In this document: one piece after another, positions 8,529-17,360 of the stretch
How the letters are laid out: every line of letters starts with the position of its first letter
Numbering within the stretch: the first letter of the stretch is position 1
Assembly: GCA_963716925.1 (NCBI GenBank)
Contig: CAVQUX010000025.1
Span: forward strand, 310,001 to 374,000
DNA: 64,000 nt
Direction of reading: 5' to 3'
Source of the DNA: DAISKN01 sp963716925
Lineage (GTDB): Bacteria > Acidobacteriota > Vicinamibacteria > Marinacidobacterales > SMYC01
Made by a program: the position numbers and the translations under genes
The notes under the pieces: generated by a model
Seen by the model: only the letters and a program-made list of their open reading frames with translations
Databases searched by the model: none
What the model was told of the DNA's origin: nothing

Positions 8529-9497
8529 ATGCCGTACGTTCCGACCGCGCTCGCTTCGCTCCTCCTTCTCGCCACCGCGGCTCTCGCGCAGCAGCCTCCC
8601 CAGGACGAGCCGTCCTGGAAATGGCCCGAGTCCCGCTGGCGCGCCGCCGTCGACGAGGTTCGGGCGGGAAAGCGCCTGCTTCCCCCGTCCTGGCCGGGCG
8701 GCGCCCGGGTCGCCGTCGCTCTTTCCTTCGATTTCGACAACGAGACCCTCGCCCTGCGAAACGGCCAGACGCTGCCGTCGCTCCTCTCGACGGGTGAGTA
8801 CGGATCCCGCGCCGCCCTCCCGAGAGTGCTCGCGCTCCTCGAGAGATACGAGATCCCATCGACGTTCTTCATCCCCGGAGTCGCGGCCAAGCTCTATCCC
8901 GAGGACGTGAAGCGGATCGCCGAGGCCGGCCACGAGATCGGGATCCACGGCTGGATCCACGAGTGGACCTCGAGCCTCGCCCGAGACGAGGAGCGGATGC
9001 TCATGGAGCGCTCGCTCGCGACGATCCAGGAGCTCACGGGAAAAAAACCCGTCGGGATCCGGACGGGATCCTGGGAGTACAGCGCGAACACCGCGGAGCT
9101 CATCGCGGAGCTCGGCCTTCTCTACGACAGCAGCCTCATGGCGGACGACATGCCCTACGAGGTACTGAGCGACGGCCGGCCCACGGGGGTCGTCGAGCTT
9201 CCCGTGGAGTGGCTGCTCGACGACTATCCCTACTTCAACATGGATCGATTCGCCGGCCTCCGGCCCCATACGCCGCCGAGCGCCGTCTACGAAATCTGGG
9301 CGTCGGAGTTCGACGTCGCCTACGAGGAAGGAAGCCTGTTCCTCCTGACGATGCACCCCCAGATCATCGGCCATCGCTCCCGGATGGCGATGCTGGAGAA
9401 GCTCGTTCAGTACATGCGTTCGCGCCCCGGCGTCTGGTTCGCGACCCACGAGCAGGTCGCGCGCCATGCGAAAGACCACCAGGCCCCGGAGCGATAA
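8529..9497 (+). CDS. Exported polysaccharide deacetylase family protein (NodB fold)
   Basis: A strong Shine-Dalgarno sequence GGGAGG precedes the ATG. Residues 1-21 form a Sec signal peptide ending in ALAQ. The NodB domain shows SFDFDNET (66-73), HGWIHEW (140-146) and GIRTGSWEYS, the metal-binding Asp and His-x4-His pattern of carbohydrate esterase family 4. The long insert between the first motif and the helix resembles the PuuE/PgdA-like allantoinase and peptidoglycan deacetylase group more than simple chitin deacetylases. A C-terminal LTMHPQIIGHRSRM motif also fits that group. It would remove acyl groups from N-acetyl sugars or hydrolyse a cyclic amide in the periplasm; substrate is uncertain. 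It ends one base before the convergent thioesterase gene. Confidence 0.85.
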   Translation: MPYVPTALASLLLLATAALAQQPPQDEPSWKWPESRWRAAVDEVRAGKRLLPPSWPGGARVAVALSFDFDNETLALRNGQTLPSLLSTGEYGSRAALPRVLALLERYEIPSTFFIPGVAAKLYPEDVKRIAEAGHEIGIHGWIHEWTSSLARDEERMLMERSLATIQELTGKKPVGIRTGSWEYSANTAELIAELGLLYDSSLMADDMPYEVLSDGRPTGVVELPVEWLLDDYPYFNMDRFAGLRPHTPPSAVYEIWASEFDVAYEEGSLFLLTMHPQIIGHRSRMAMLEKLVQYMRSRPGVWFATHEQVARHAKDHQAPER

Positions 9498-10253
9498 TTA
9501 CAGCGACGCGATTCGCTCCAGATCTCGACCGAGAAGCGAGAGGAGAAGCGGTTTCGCCGTCCGGAGGAAGAAGTGGTCCCCGGGAAGCACGTGCAGGGCG
9601 AAGGACGCGCTCGTATCCCGTTTCCACTCCTCGAGGAGCTCGGGCGATCGCTCGAAGTCGCCCGATCCGCCGAAGACCGTGATGGGCACGTCGAGGGGCG
9701 GTTCCTCGCGATAGCGATACCCGGCGCAGACCGCGAAATCCGCCCGCAGAGTCGGAAAGAAGAGCTCCCGCATCTCGGGGTCGGCGAGGATCATCTCGGG
9801 GGTGCCGTTCAACGTCCGGAGGTACTCGATGAAATCGGGGTCCGGAAGCAAGTGCACCTCCCGCGCCGGGTCGGGATGGCGCGGGGCGCGTCGTCCGGAG
9901 AGGAACAGGTGCTCCGGCGCGGGAGCGGACCGCCGCCTCAGCTCGCGCGCCAGCTCGAACGCGACGAGCGCTCCCATGCTGTGTCCGAAGAGCGCGTAGG
10001 GGCGTCGGAAATGCGACTCCAGCGCCGCAGCGAGCGCTTCCACCAGGGGCTCGATCCGGTCGAAGGCCGGCTCGTGAAGCCGCATTTCGCGACCGGGAAG
10101 GTGCACCGGGCGAACCTCGACGCTATCCCCCAGCTCGTCCGACCAGGAGCGATATTCCACCGCGCCGCCGCCGGCGTAAGGCAGACAAAAGAGCCGGAGG
10201 CGGGCTTCCGGCCTCGGATTGCGCGAGTCGAGCCAGCGATCCGTCGTACCCAT
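9498..10253 (-). CDS. Type II thioesterase (GrsT/SrfA-D like)
   Basis: A 251-residue alpha/beta hydrolase. The motifs RLFCLPYAGGGAVEYRSW, PGREMRLHEP and FGHSMGAL (catalytic Ser92) are those of type II thioesterases that edit non-ribosomal peptide and polyketide carrier proteins. The remaining triad residues are probably Asp199 (GGSGDF) and His227 (GDHFFL). No carrier protein, adenylation or condensation domain is found in the window, so its partner must be elsewhere or it acts on other acyl thioesters. It starts four bases after the stop of the upstream amidohydrolase gene on the same strand, so it is co-transcribed with that gene and the MFS transporter. Confidence 0.88.
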   Translation of the reverse strand: MGTTDRWLDSRNPRPEARLRLFCLPYAGGGAVEYRSWSDELGDSVEVRPVHLPGREMRLHEPAFDRIEPLVEALAAALESHFRRPYALFGHSMGALVAFELARELRRRSAPAPEHLFLSGRRAPRHPDPAREVHLLPDPDFIEYLRTLNGTPEMILADPEMRELFFPTLRADFAVCAGYRYREEPPLDVPITVFGGSGDFERSPELLEEWKRDTSASFALHVLPGDHFFLRTAKPLLLSLLGRDLERIASL

Positions 10254-10257
10254 GGCG

Positions 10258-11310
10258 TCACGTCGCAGGAAGCTTCAGAAGCCGGGCGGCGGTCGCTCCG
10301 AGGATCGCCTCTCTCTCGGACTCCCTGAGCCCGGAGACCGCGGCGACGTCTCCGCGCGGATCGAGGCTCGCGACCGGAAACGGGTAGTCCGTGCCCATGA
10401 CGACGCGGTCGGCGCCGACTTGATCGATGAGATGCCGGAGAACGGCGGGCGAGTACACGAGCGTGTCGAAGTAGAGCTGCCGGAGGTACTCGCTCGGCTT
10501 CCGGCGCATCTGCCGGCACTGGGAGTCGACCGCGTGGCAGTTGTCGGAGCGCCCGATGTAAGAAGGCAGGTAACCGCCGCCGTGGGCGGCCACGATCGTA
10601 AGGCGCGGGAACCGATCGAGAAAGCCGTCGAAGATCATATGGGAGAGCGCGACGGTGGTCTCGAGAGGGTTTCCCACGGTGTTACCGAGCGAGCCGGCGC
10701 CCTGGAACCTCTTCGCCCCCTCGACAAAGCTCCTCGGGTGGATGAAGACGACGGAGTCCAGCTCCTGGGCCTTCGCCCAGAAGGGATCGAACCGCGGAGC
10801 GGAGATCTCCTCGCCGAGGACGCTTCCGGTGACCATGAATCCGGGAAAGCCGTGGAGCTTCACTGCCTCCGCAACCTGCTCCGCGGCGAGCTCCGGGAGA
10901 TGGAAAGAGACCGCCCCCAGGCCCACGAGCCGCTTCGGGTGTCCCGAGCACATCTCCGCCAGCTTCTGGTTCTGGATGCGCACCACGTCGGCCGATAGCT
11001 CGCGATCCGCCCAGTAGTGGTACTGCCCGACGTAGAGGCTCACCGCCTGGACGTCGACTCCCTCGCGATCCATCTCCGCGATGCGGGCCTCGACGCTCAC
11101 CAGGTTCTCGAAGTAGGGCGCTTTCACGAAGGTCTCGAGGTCCTTCGCCTCGGGCCGATTCCGGAGGAGCGGCCAGTCGTCTCCGACGAACGCATGAGCG
11201 TGGAAGTCCACGGTGGGGGGTTTCTTCGCTCCCTGAGCTGCGGAACGGCGCGCGCGCGGGAGGCCGCATCCGCAGAGCGCCGCCCTAAGAAACTCTCGCC
11301 GATTGCGCAT
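10258..11310 (-). CDS. Amidohydrolase (ACMSD / gamma-resorcylate decarboxylase-like), exported
   Basis: The N terminus MRNRREFLRAALCGCGLP has an RR-x-FL pattern and a short hydrophobic run, suggesting Tat export. The 350-residue TIM-barrel protein carries VDFHAHAF (first metal-binding HxH), HGGGYLPS and MGTDYPFPV, the metal ligands of the amidohydrolase-2 family, which includes 2-amino-3-carboxymuconate semialdehyde decarboxylase. The product is therefore probably a metal-dependent decarboxylase or hydrolase of an aromatic-derived acid. Its start overlaps the 3' end of the MFS gene by 26 bases, so uptake and conversion of one substrate may be linked. Confidence 0.85.
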   Translation of the reverse strand: MRNRREFLRAALCGCGLPRARRSAAQGAKKPPTVDFHAHAFVGDDWPLLRNRPEAKDLETFVKAPYFENLVSVEARIAEMDREGVDVQAVSLYVGQYHYWADRELSADVVRIQNQKLAEMCSGHPKRLVGLGAVSFHLPELAAEQVAEAVKLHGFPGFMVTGSVLGEEISAPRFDPFWAKAQELDSVVFIHPRSFVEGAKRFQGAGSLGNTVGNPLETTVALSHMIFDGFLDRFPRLTIVAAHGGGYLPSYIGRSDNCHAVDSQCRQMRRKPSEYLRQLYFDTLVYSPAVLRHLIDQVGADRVVMGTDYPFPVASLDPRGDVAAVSGLRESEREAILGATAARLLKLPAT

Positions 11311-12577
11311 CGTGACCTCCCCGGGCCGCGAGGACCAGCACCGCGGCCGAGACGAGGACGGCGGCGACGAAGAAGATACTCGCGGTGAAGCTCCCCGTCA
11401 GATCCCGAAGCCTTCCCACCAGGAGGGGGCTCGTCGCCGAGGCGAAGATCCCGCAGGAGCTGATGAAGGCGATCCCCGCGGGGCGCGCGGCCGCGGACAG
11501 GATCGCCGGGGGAACCGTCCAGAAGACCGCCATCGCGGCGAACGCCCCCAAGGAAACGCCCACCAGACCGGCGAAACGCAGCCAGGGCTCGGGCGAGGCC
11601 GCGACCAGGACCCAGCCGAGAGCGGCGAGGACCATGGGGAGAACGGTGTGCATCGTCCGTTCCTTCCTCCGATCGGACCGGGCGCTCCAGAGAGGCATGA
11701 CCAGCGCCGTCAGCAACGCGGGTATCGCCACGACGATTCCGACGAACGAGAGGCTTCTTCCTTCGAGCGCCTCGCGCGCGATCGTGGGGGTCCAGGTGGC
11801 GTTGGTGTTGAGGGTCATCGTGAGGCCGAAGTACGCGAGCGAGAGCAGGATCACATCCCGCCCCAGGAGCTCTCTCCAGGCGCTCGCGCGCCCCGCACTT
11901 CGCTCCGGGCCCGCGAGGCTCGCCTGGAGAACCGCCTTTTCGGGCTCGGTCAGCCATTTCGCGTCCGCGGGCCGGCTCGTGAGAAACAACGCCGCGGCCA
12001 CTCCCAGAAGAACCGAGGGCAAGCCCTCGACGAGGAAGAGCCATCGCCATCCGGAAAGTCCGAGAAACCCGTCGCCCCACTGCAGGATGAGCCCCGAGAT
12101 CGACGCCCCGAAGGCGATGGTGACGGGCATGGCGATCATGAAGACCGCGTTCGCGCGGGCCCGATGCGACGGTGGAAACCAGTACGTCAGGTACAGAAGG
12201 ACGCCCGGGAGGAATCCCGCCTCTGCGACCCCGACCAGGAACCGGATGACGTAGAGGCTCGCGGGACTCGAGGCGAACATCGTCGCCGTCGAGGCGATGC
12301 CCCAGGTGATCATGATCCGGGGAATCCAGATCCGGGCGCCGTACCTCGCCAGCATCAGATTGCTCGGGATCTCGAAGAACATGTAGCCGACGTAGAAGAT
12401 GGTGTTCGCGATCCCGAACATCGTCGCCGTGAGACCGAGCTCCCGGTTCATCGATAGCGCGGCGAACCCGATGTTGATGCGATCGAGGTACGCGAAGACG
12501 TACAGAAGGAAGAGAAACGGGATCAGGCGACGGGAAACTCTGCGGACTACCGATTCCGCAGTCGGTTCTTCTGACAC
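11285..12577 (-). CDS. MFS transporter, anion:cation symporter (ACS) family
   Basis: A 430-residue protein starting at GTG with about twelve hydrophobic segments. FLLYVFAYLDRINIGFAALSMNRELGLT and FEIPSNLML are hallmarks of the ACS family of the major facilitator superfamily, which imports tartrate, hexuronates, phthalate and similar organic anions with protons. It is the first gene of a minus-strand unit with the ACMSD-like amidohydrolase (26-base overlap) and the thioesterase, so an aromatic or sugar acid substrate is reasonable. The gene is divergent from the YtcJ-like amidohydrolases across a 67-base gap that must hold both promoters. Confidence 0.9.
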   Translation of the reverse strand: MSEEPTAESVVRRVSRRLIPFLFLLYVFAYLDRINIGFAALSMNRELGLTATMFGIANTIFYVGYMFFEIPSNLMLARYGARIWIPRIMITWGIASTATMFASSPASLYVIRFLVGVAEAGFLPGVLLYLTYWFPPSHRARANAVFMIAMPVTIAFGASISGLILQWGDGFLGLSGWRWLFLVEGLPSVLLGVAAALFLTSRPADAKWLTEPEKAVLQASLAGPERSAGRASAWRELLGRDVILLSLAYFGLTMTLNTNATWTPTIAREALEGRSLSFVGIVVAIPALLTALVMPLWSARSDRRKERTMHTVLPMVLAALGWVLVAASPEPWLRFAGLVGVSLGAFAAMAVFWTVPPAILSAAARPAGIAFISSCGIFASATSPLLVGRLRDLTGSFTASIFFVAAVLVSAAVLVLAARGGHDAQSARVS

Positions 12578-12644
12578 GCGCGAGGGAATCTACAGCCGCG
12601 GCCGGCCGAGCGCAACCCGGGGTGCTGTGATAGCTTGCGCCCTC

Positions 12645-14300
12645 ATGAGCGCTCTCCTCCTCGCCCTTTTTCTCCAGACCGCCGACCTGGTCCTTCGCCG
12701 AGGCAAAGTCATCACCGTCGACCCTTCCGAGCGGATCGCGGGCGCGGTCGCGGTCGAGGGCAACCGCATCCTGGCCGTGGGGACGGACGAAGAGATCGCA
12801 CGCTTCACCGGCCCTCGGACGCGGGTGGTCGACCTCGGAGGACGCGCTCTCGTTCCCGGCTTCATCGACGGCCACTCGCACGTCGAGGGTCTGGCGGAAT
12901 CGGAGCACGCGAGGCTTCCGATCCATATCCCCCACTCGCTGAAGACGACGGCCGACATCCTGACGAGGCTCCGCGAACGGGCGTCGGAGATCCCCGCCGG
13001 CACCTGGATCGTGGGCCAGGGCACGTACAACCAGCCCATGCCGACCCGCGAGGAGCTGGATCGAGCGGTGCCCGATCATCCCGTCGTCCTCCGCTGGAGC
13101 GCGCACGATCTCCTCCTCAACCACAAGGCCGTCGAGGTCGCGGGCCTTTCGGACGCTCCCGACCCCACGAACGGCATCGGACGGATCGAGCGCACTCCCG
13201 CGGGCGAGCCCGCGATCCTGCGCGACGCGGGAATCGAGCTTCCTCTTCCGCATTCGACGTACGAGCAGATGCGCGAGTGGATCCCCAAGACCCTTCGCGA
13301 CTTCTATCTCGGGAAGGGAGTCACCAGCGTCTACGACATGTCGTCGCCGGAGGTCGCCTACCGAATCTACCAGGAGCTGAAGGGCGGAGGGCGACTCCCC
13401 GTCCGTCTCCTCCTGAGCTACCGCTACACAGACGTCGAGCCTCTGCTTCGCGTCGGCATTCGCACCGGCTTCGGAGACGACTGGCTCCGCGTGGGTGCGA
13501 TCAAGTTCCATCAGGACGGCGTCTGGGGAACGACCGCCGCCACTTATCACCCCGCGTGGAAGGGCTCGGGGACGACCTGGGTCCCGGAGAACTACGGCGG
13601 AGTCCGCTTCGAGCAGGAGGAATTCGATCGCCGGGTACTCGAGGCTCACCGGGGCGGCTGGCAGGTGTGGACCCACGCGAACGGCGATCGCGCGCAGGAC
13701 ATGGCGATCACCGCCTACGAGCGGGCCCAGAGTGCGTTTCCCCGGCCGGATCCGAGGCATCGCATCGAGCACTTCGCGCACTTCCTGGTGCAGGATCCCG
13801 AGAGGACCTCGGAGCGGCTTTCGCGAATGAAGCGGGCGGGCATCCTTCCCTCCCCCCAGGTGGCGTTTCTCTGGCGCCTGACCGACGAGGGGGTGAAAGA
13901 GCCGAACGTGAAGTTCTTCCCGCTGAAGACGCTCCTCGACGAGGGCTTTCACCCCGTCGGCGGCTCCGACACTCTCGGGACGCAGAACTTCGCGACCGAC
14001 CCGATGTTCTCGATCTCGGTCGCGGTGAACCGGAAGACGAAGTACGGAACGCCGGTTCAGAAGGACGAGGCGATCTCCGTCATGGACGCGATCAAGATGT
14101 TCACCATCTGGGCGGCTTACGGAGGCTTCGAAGAGAAGTCCAAGGGAAGCATCGAGCCGGGAAAGCTCGCCGACCTGGTGGTGCTCTCGGGCGATCCCTT
14201 GACGGTCTCTCCGGAACGCCTCACCGATCTCCATGCGGACCTCGTGGTCCTCGACGGAAAGATCGCGTACGAGCGGCCGGCGAGGAAGAGCTCGAATTGA
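12645..14300 (+). CDS. YtcJ-type amidohydrolase (Amidohydro_3)
   Basis: Start 12645 is chosen because the open frame before it overlaps the divergent MFS gene. The 551-residue protein opens with MSALLLALFLQTADLVLRRGK, a weak export-like or membrane-proximal segment. Metal motifs follow in order: GFIDGHSHVEG, AIKFHQDG, WTHANGDRA, HRIEHFAHF and GSDTLGT, as in YtcJ-like imidase and amidase relatives. The terminal YGGFEEKSKGSIEPGKLADLVVLSGDPL block is the usual end of the beta-sandwich. It probably hydrolyses a cyclic or linear amide, perhaps an N-acyl or imide compound. The next gene is a paralogue whose TTG start overlaps this stop codon, so they form one operon. Confidence 0.9.
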   Translation: MSALLLALFLQTADLVLRRGKVITVDPSERIAGAVAVEGNRILAVGTDEEIARFTGPRTRVVDLGGRALVPGFIDGHSHVEGLAESEHARLPIHIPHSLKTTADILTRLRERASEIPAGTWIVGQGTYNQPMPTREELDRAVPDHPVVLRWSAHDLLLNHKAVEVAGLSDAPDPTNGIGRIERTPAGEPAILRDAGIELPLPHSTYEQMREWIPKTLRDFYLGKGVTSVYDMSSPEVAYRIYQELKGGGRLPVRLLLSYRYTDVEPLLRVGIRTGFGDDWLRVGAIKFHQDGVWGTTAATYHPAWKGSGTTWVPENYGGVRFEQEEFDRRVLEAHRGGWQVWTHANGDRAQDMAITAYERAQSAFPRPDPRHRIEHFAHFLVQDPERTSERLSRMKRAGILPSPQVAFLWRLTDEGVKEPNVKFFPLKTLLDEGFHPVGGSDTLGTQNFATDPMFSISVAVNRKTKYGTPVQKDEAISVMDAIKMFTIWAAYGGFEEKSKGSIEPGKLADLVVLSGDPLTVSPERLTDLHADLVVLDGKIAYERPARKSSN

Positions 14301-15916
14301 GCCCTATCGATCGCCGCGAGTTCCTCGAGCTCGGAGTGGCGGCGGGCATCCTCCCTCCGTTCGCCCGCGTCCAGGCGTCCTCGAGCGATCTCGCCATCGT
14401 GAACGCTCGACTCGTCACCATGGACGAGACCAGGCCTTCGGCCGAGGCGGCGCTCGTGCGCGGAGGCCGCATCTCTCTCGTCGGGACGACCGGCGAGGTG
14501 CGGGCGCAAGCGGGAAGCGCCCGGATCTTCGACGCGCAGGGGCGGGTCGTGGTGCCGGGCTTCGTCGATGCCCACGCCCACTTCGAGCTCACCTGCCTCG
14601 GCGCCTCGTTCCAGGCCGCTTGCCACACGCCGCCCTACGCGAGCCTTCGAGAGATCGTGAAAGTCCTCGGGTCGAAGGCGTCCGACACACCCAAGGGGCA
14701 GTGGGTGATCGGTCGAGGCTCGTTCAGCATGCGCGAGAAGCTCGAGGAGCGGACGCTTCCGACCCGGCACGAGCTCGATGCGGTCACTACCGAGCACCCG
14801 GTCATCCTGTTCTCGGGCCTTCACGTCGCGATGATGAACACCCGCGGGCTCCAGGAGCTCGGCCTCTGGGATCGAGACCCTCCCCGCGGAGTCCGGGTGC
14901 TCCGGGAGGACTCCGGCCGGCCCTCGGGCATCGCGACGGAGGTCTGGGATCTTCTTCCCGGCTATCCCCTCGCCGACGTGCGGGAAGCGGTGCGCGCGCA
15001 CGCGACGGAAATCTTCATCTCCAGGGGCACGACGTCGCTCTCGACCATCCCGTTCTCCTCGGACGACGTTCGCGCCGACCAGGAGCTCCAGGCCGAAGGC
15101 GAGCTCCCTCTGCGGCTCCGGGTCTACTACCACGTGCCGCGGGTGATCTCCCTCGAGTCGCTTCTCTCGACCGGCCTTCTTTCGGGCGCCGGCGACGAAA
15201 TGTTCCGGTACGGGGGAATCAAGATCTTCGTCAATGGCACCACGAGCGACGGCCTCGGAAACGCCATCGAGGACTTCAAGTGGACGCAGGAGGAGCTGGA
15301 TGAGTTCGTCTCGCGCGCACACGAAGCCGGAATCCAGATCATCATGCACGTTCTGTCGCGCGACGCGATGTTGATGGCCGCTGCCGCGGTCGAGCAGACG
15401 ATCCAGAGACATCCGAAGCCCCACCGCCACCGGGTCGAGCACGCCGGCGACCGCCTCGACGCTCTCGAGGACATGAGACGCCTGAAGACGGCGGGGATTC
15501 GCGTGGTTTGCACTCCCCACTTCGCCCGCCGTCCCGGAACCGCGTCGAGAGTCCCTCGATTTCACACGATGATCGAGGAGGGCCTCGAGCCCATCGCCGT
15601 CACCGATACCACGGGCACCGTACCCGAAGCCTCGGGTCCCCTCTTCAACATCGCCTGCGCGATGACTCCCAAGGCCGACGGCGGAGCCGCCCCGAGCGCC
15701 GAGGAGTCGCTTTCGTTCGAACAGGCGCTGAAGATGCACACCCTCTGGGCGGCGTACGGAGGGTTCGAGGAGCGGGACAAGGGATCGATCGCCGCCGGCA
15801 AGCTGGGCGATTTCGCGGTTCTCTCCGCCGATCCTCGCGGACGGCCCGGAAAAGAAGTCTTCGGAATCGAGGTGGACGCGACGGTCCTCGGCGGCGAAAT
15901 CGTTTTCGAGCGTTGA
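14297..15916 (+). CDS. Tat-exported YtcJ-type amidohydrolase, paralogue of preceding gene
   Basis: The start is TTG at 14297, overlapping the upstream TGA as TTGA. It gives MSPIDRREFLELGVAAGIL, a classical twin-arginine signal, which no later start would include. The 539-residue enzyme has GFVDAHAHFEL, GGIKIFVNGTTSDG, IIMHVLSRDA, HRHRVEHAGD and AVTDTTGT at the metal and substrate sites, with the same YGGFEERDKGSIAAGKLGDF ending as its neighbour. The HxH and later His ligands appear intact, so it should be active. Having one exported and one probably non-exported paralogue in tandem suggests stepwise handling of related substrates on both sides of the membrane; this is inference. Confidence 0.88.
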   Translation: MSPIDRREFLELGVAAGILPPFARVQASSSDLAIVNARLVTMDETRPSAEAALVRGGRISLVGTTGEVRAQAGSARIFDAQGRVVVPGFVDAHAHFELTCLGASFQAACHTPPYASLREIVKVLGSKASDTPKGQWVIGRGSFSMREKLEERTLPTRHELDAVTTEHPVILFSGLHVAMMNTRGLQELGLWDRDPPRGVRVLREDSGRPSGIATEVWDLLPGYPLADVREAVRAHATEIFISRGTTSLSTIPFSSDDVRADQELQAEGELPLRLRVYYHVPRVISLESLLSTGLLSGAGDEMFRYGGIKIFVNGTTSDGLGNAIEDFKWTQEELDEFVSRAHEAGIQIIMHVLSRDAMLMAAAAVEQTIQRHPKPHRHRVEHAGDRLDALEDMRRLKTAGIRVVCTPHFARRPGTASRVPRFHTMIEEGLEPIAVTDTTGTVPEASGPLFNIACAMTPKADGGAAPSAEESLSFEQALKMHTLWAAYGGFEERDKGSIAAGKLGDFAVLSADPRGRPGKEVFGIEVDATVLGGEIVFER

Positions 15917-15932
15917 GCTCGCAGGAGGCAGC

Positions 15933-16433
15933 ATGAACAAGCTCTTTTGGACGACTCTCGTGGCTCTTGGATTGACCGCGACCGCGGCTTCGGCGCAGCC
16001 GGCTCTCTCCGCGGACGAGATCGCGAAGATCAAGAAGGAAGTCACGGCGGCGGTGCACCACTACTACCGCCTCTTCACCGAACGGAACATGAAGGCCCTG
16101 CCCGAGGAGGTCTTTCACGTTCCCCTCGTCTACCTCAGCCCCGAGGGCGCGGAGGTGGATGCGACTCCTTCGGAAGTCAGCGCCCGAACCGAAGCCAACC
16201 TGAAGCGCCTTCTCGAGAGTGGCTGGGACCGCTCCGAGTTTCCGAGCCCGAACGTCTGCGTGCTCAACGCCGGCGCTGCCATCGCCAGCGGCAAGTTCTA
16301 CCGCTACAAGAAAGACGGGAGCGTTCTCTCGGAGAACGCGGTGACGTACATCTTCGGGAAGACCGACAAGGGCTGGCGCATCGTTTCCTACGGGGGACAC
16401 GCGCTCGACCGCGTGGTGCCTTGCCGGGATTGA
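15933..16433 (+). CDS. Secreted NTF2/SnoaL-like protein
   Basis: A 166-residue protein with a good Shine-Dalgarno (AGGAGGCAGC before ATG) and a Sec signal peptide (residues 1-21, ending ASAQ). The mature part starts with a long helix and contains a conical-barrel-like pattern VHHYYRLFTERNMKAL, GAAIASGKFYRYKKDGS and KGWRIVSYGGH, fitting the NTF2-like/DUF4440 superfamily. Such proteins can bind small ligands or act as simple lyases; no catalytic residues are obvious. It lies 16 bases after the second amidohydrolase and is likely the last gene of that operon. A broken copy of its 3' part is present at 18547-18654. Confidence 0.75.
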   Translation: MNKLFWTTLVALGLTATAASAQPALSADEIAKIKKEVTAAVHHYYRLFTERNMKALPEEVFHVPLVYLSPEGAEVDATPSEVSARTEANLKRLLESGWDRSEFPSPNVCVLNAGAAIASGKFYRYKKDGSVLSENAVTYIFGKTDKGWRIVSYGGHALDRVVPCRD

Positions 16434-16496
16434 AGGCGTGCTGGATTCGAGACCACTCGAACGATAGGGGGCGAGGCGTCACGGGGGCGCCGCGGA

Positions 16497-17360
16497 TCAG
16501 CGGATCAGGCGGGCGCGCCGGAGCACGCGCGAGCCCTGCACCACCGCCCGCGCCGTCCAGTACTTCGCGAGGTCGAGCGCTGCCTGCTCGCCCGGGGGCC
16601 TCGGAGAGACGCCCAAGGCCCGCAGCTTGCCGTTGAGCCAGTGAACCGCAGCGTCGCGCGCGATCTGCCGAGACCGGAAGGTCACGCTGAACGACACCGA
16701 GACCTGGTCGCCGTTCTTCACCCAATGGGGCGTGTGCACCGGGATGTGGAGGCCATCCCCCGGCTTCAACGCGAACGTCTCGGCCAGTGGCGCGATCTCG
16801 TCCGGGAACGGCTGATTGCGGTGGCCGCCATGATAGGTCCGCTCCACCGCGAGCGGGTCGATCCCCGCGCGCTCGAGCGACCAGGTATGCACCTGCTTCG
16901 AGCCGCGGATTTGCAGCAGGAAATTGTGCTCGGGATCGAAGTGGTAGGGGGTGACGGACCCGGGCGACGAGATGAAGATGTACGCCTCCAGCTGATGGAT
17001 GCCCGGCCGCGCCACCTCGGCGAGCGCGCGCACGCAGTCCACGCACTCGACGAGGAGATCCCGGTACTCCGCGTCACGCTCCACGTACTTCAGGGCGACC
17101 CAGGAGCCCGCGACCTCGATGTTCCGGAGGGTATTCTCCAGGCTCAGGCCGGTCACCGGCGTCCTGCTCGGATCCTGACTGACCGCCGCCGCCCCCGAGG
17201 AGTACTCGAGGGCCGATGGCGGCAGCGACTTCGCCAGCCGCAGGAGCCGCGGCAAGGCGAACAGAGGATGCTCGGCCAGGCCGTGCGAGATCAAGAAGTG
17301 CCGGAGGGGGAACCGCTCGCGGAAGATGCGCTCGTCGATGGTCAGGCGCCCGACGGCCAT
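16497..17360 (-). CDS. Cupin_8 / JmjC-like 2-oxoglutarate oxygenase-type protein
   Basis: The start at 17360 (MAVGRLTIDERIF) is chosen because the longer frame upstream overlaps the neighbouring acetyltransferase gene completely. The 287-residue protein has YHFDPEHNFLLQIRGSKQVHTW (residues 139-160), with a His140-x-Asp142 pair, and a distal His in LHIPVHTPHWV (205-213), the iron-binding triad pattern of JmjC-like cupins that hydroxylate proteins or small molecules with 2-oxoglutarate. It overlaps the 3' end of the acetyltransferase gene by 19 bases, so the two are translationally coupled and probably act on the same molecule. No signal peptide is seen. Confidence 0.8.
   Translation of the reverse strand: MAVGRLTIDERIFRERFPLRHFLISHGLAEHPLFALPRLLRLAKSLPPSALEYSSGAAAVSQDPSRTPVTGLSLENTLRNIEVAGSWVALKYVERDAEYRDLLVECVDCVRALAEVARPGIHQLEAYIFISSPGSVTPYHFDPEHNFLLQIRGSKQVHTWSLERAGIDPLAVERTYHGGHRNQPFPDEIAPLAETFALKPGDGLHIPVHTPHWVKNGDQVSVSFSVTFRSRQIARDAAVHWLNGKLRALGVSPRPPGEQAALDLAKYWTARAVVQGSRVLRRARLIR

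Noticed and set aside
11124..14234. 1036-residue open frame on the minus strand
   Set aside because: It is antisense to the first YtcJ-type gene and off-frame to the MFS gene; no family motifs, while the overlapped genes have complete ones.
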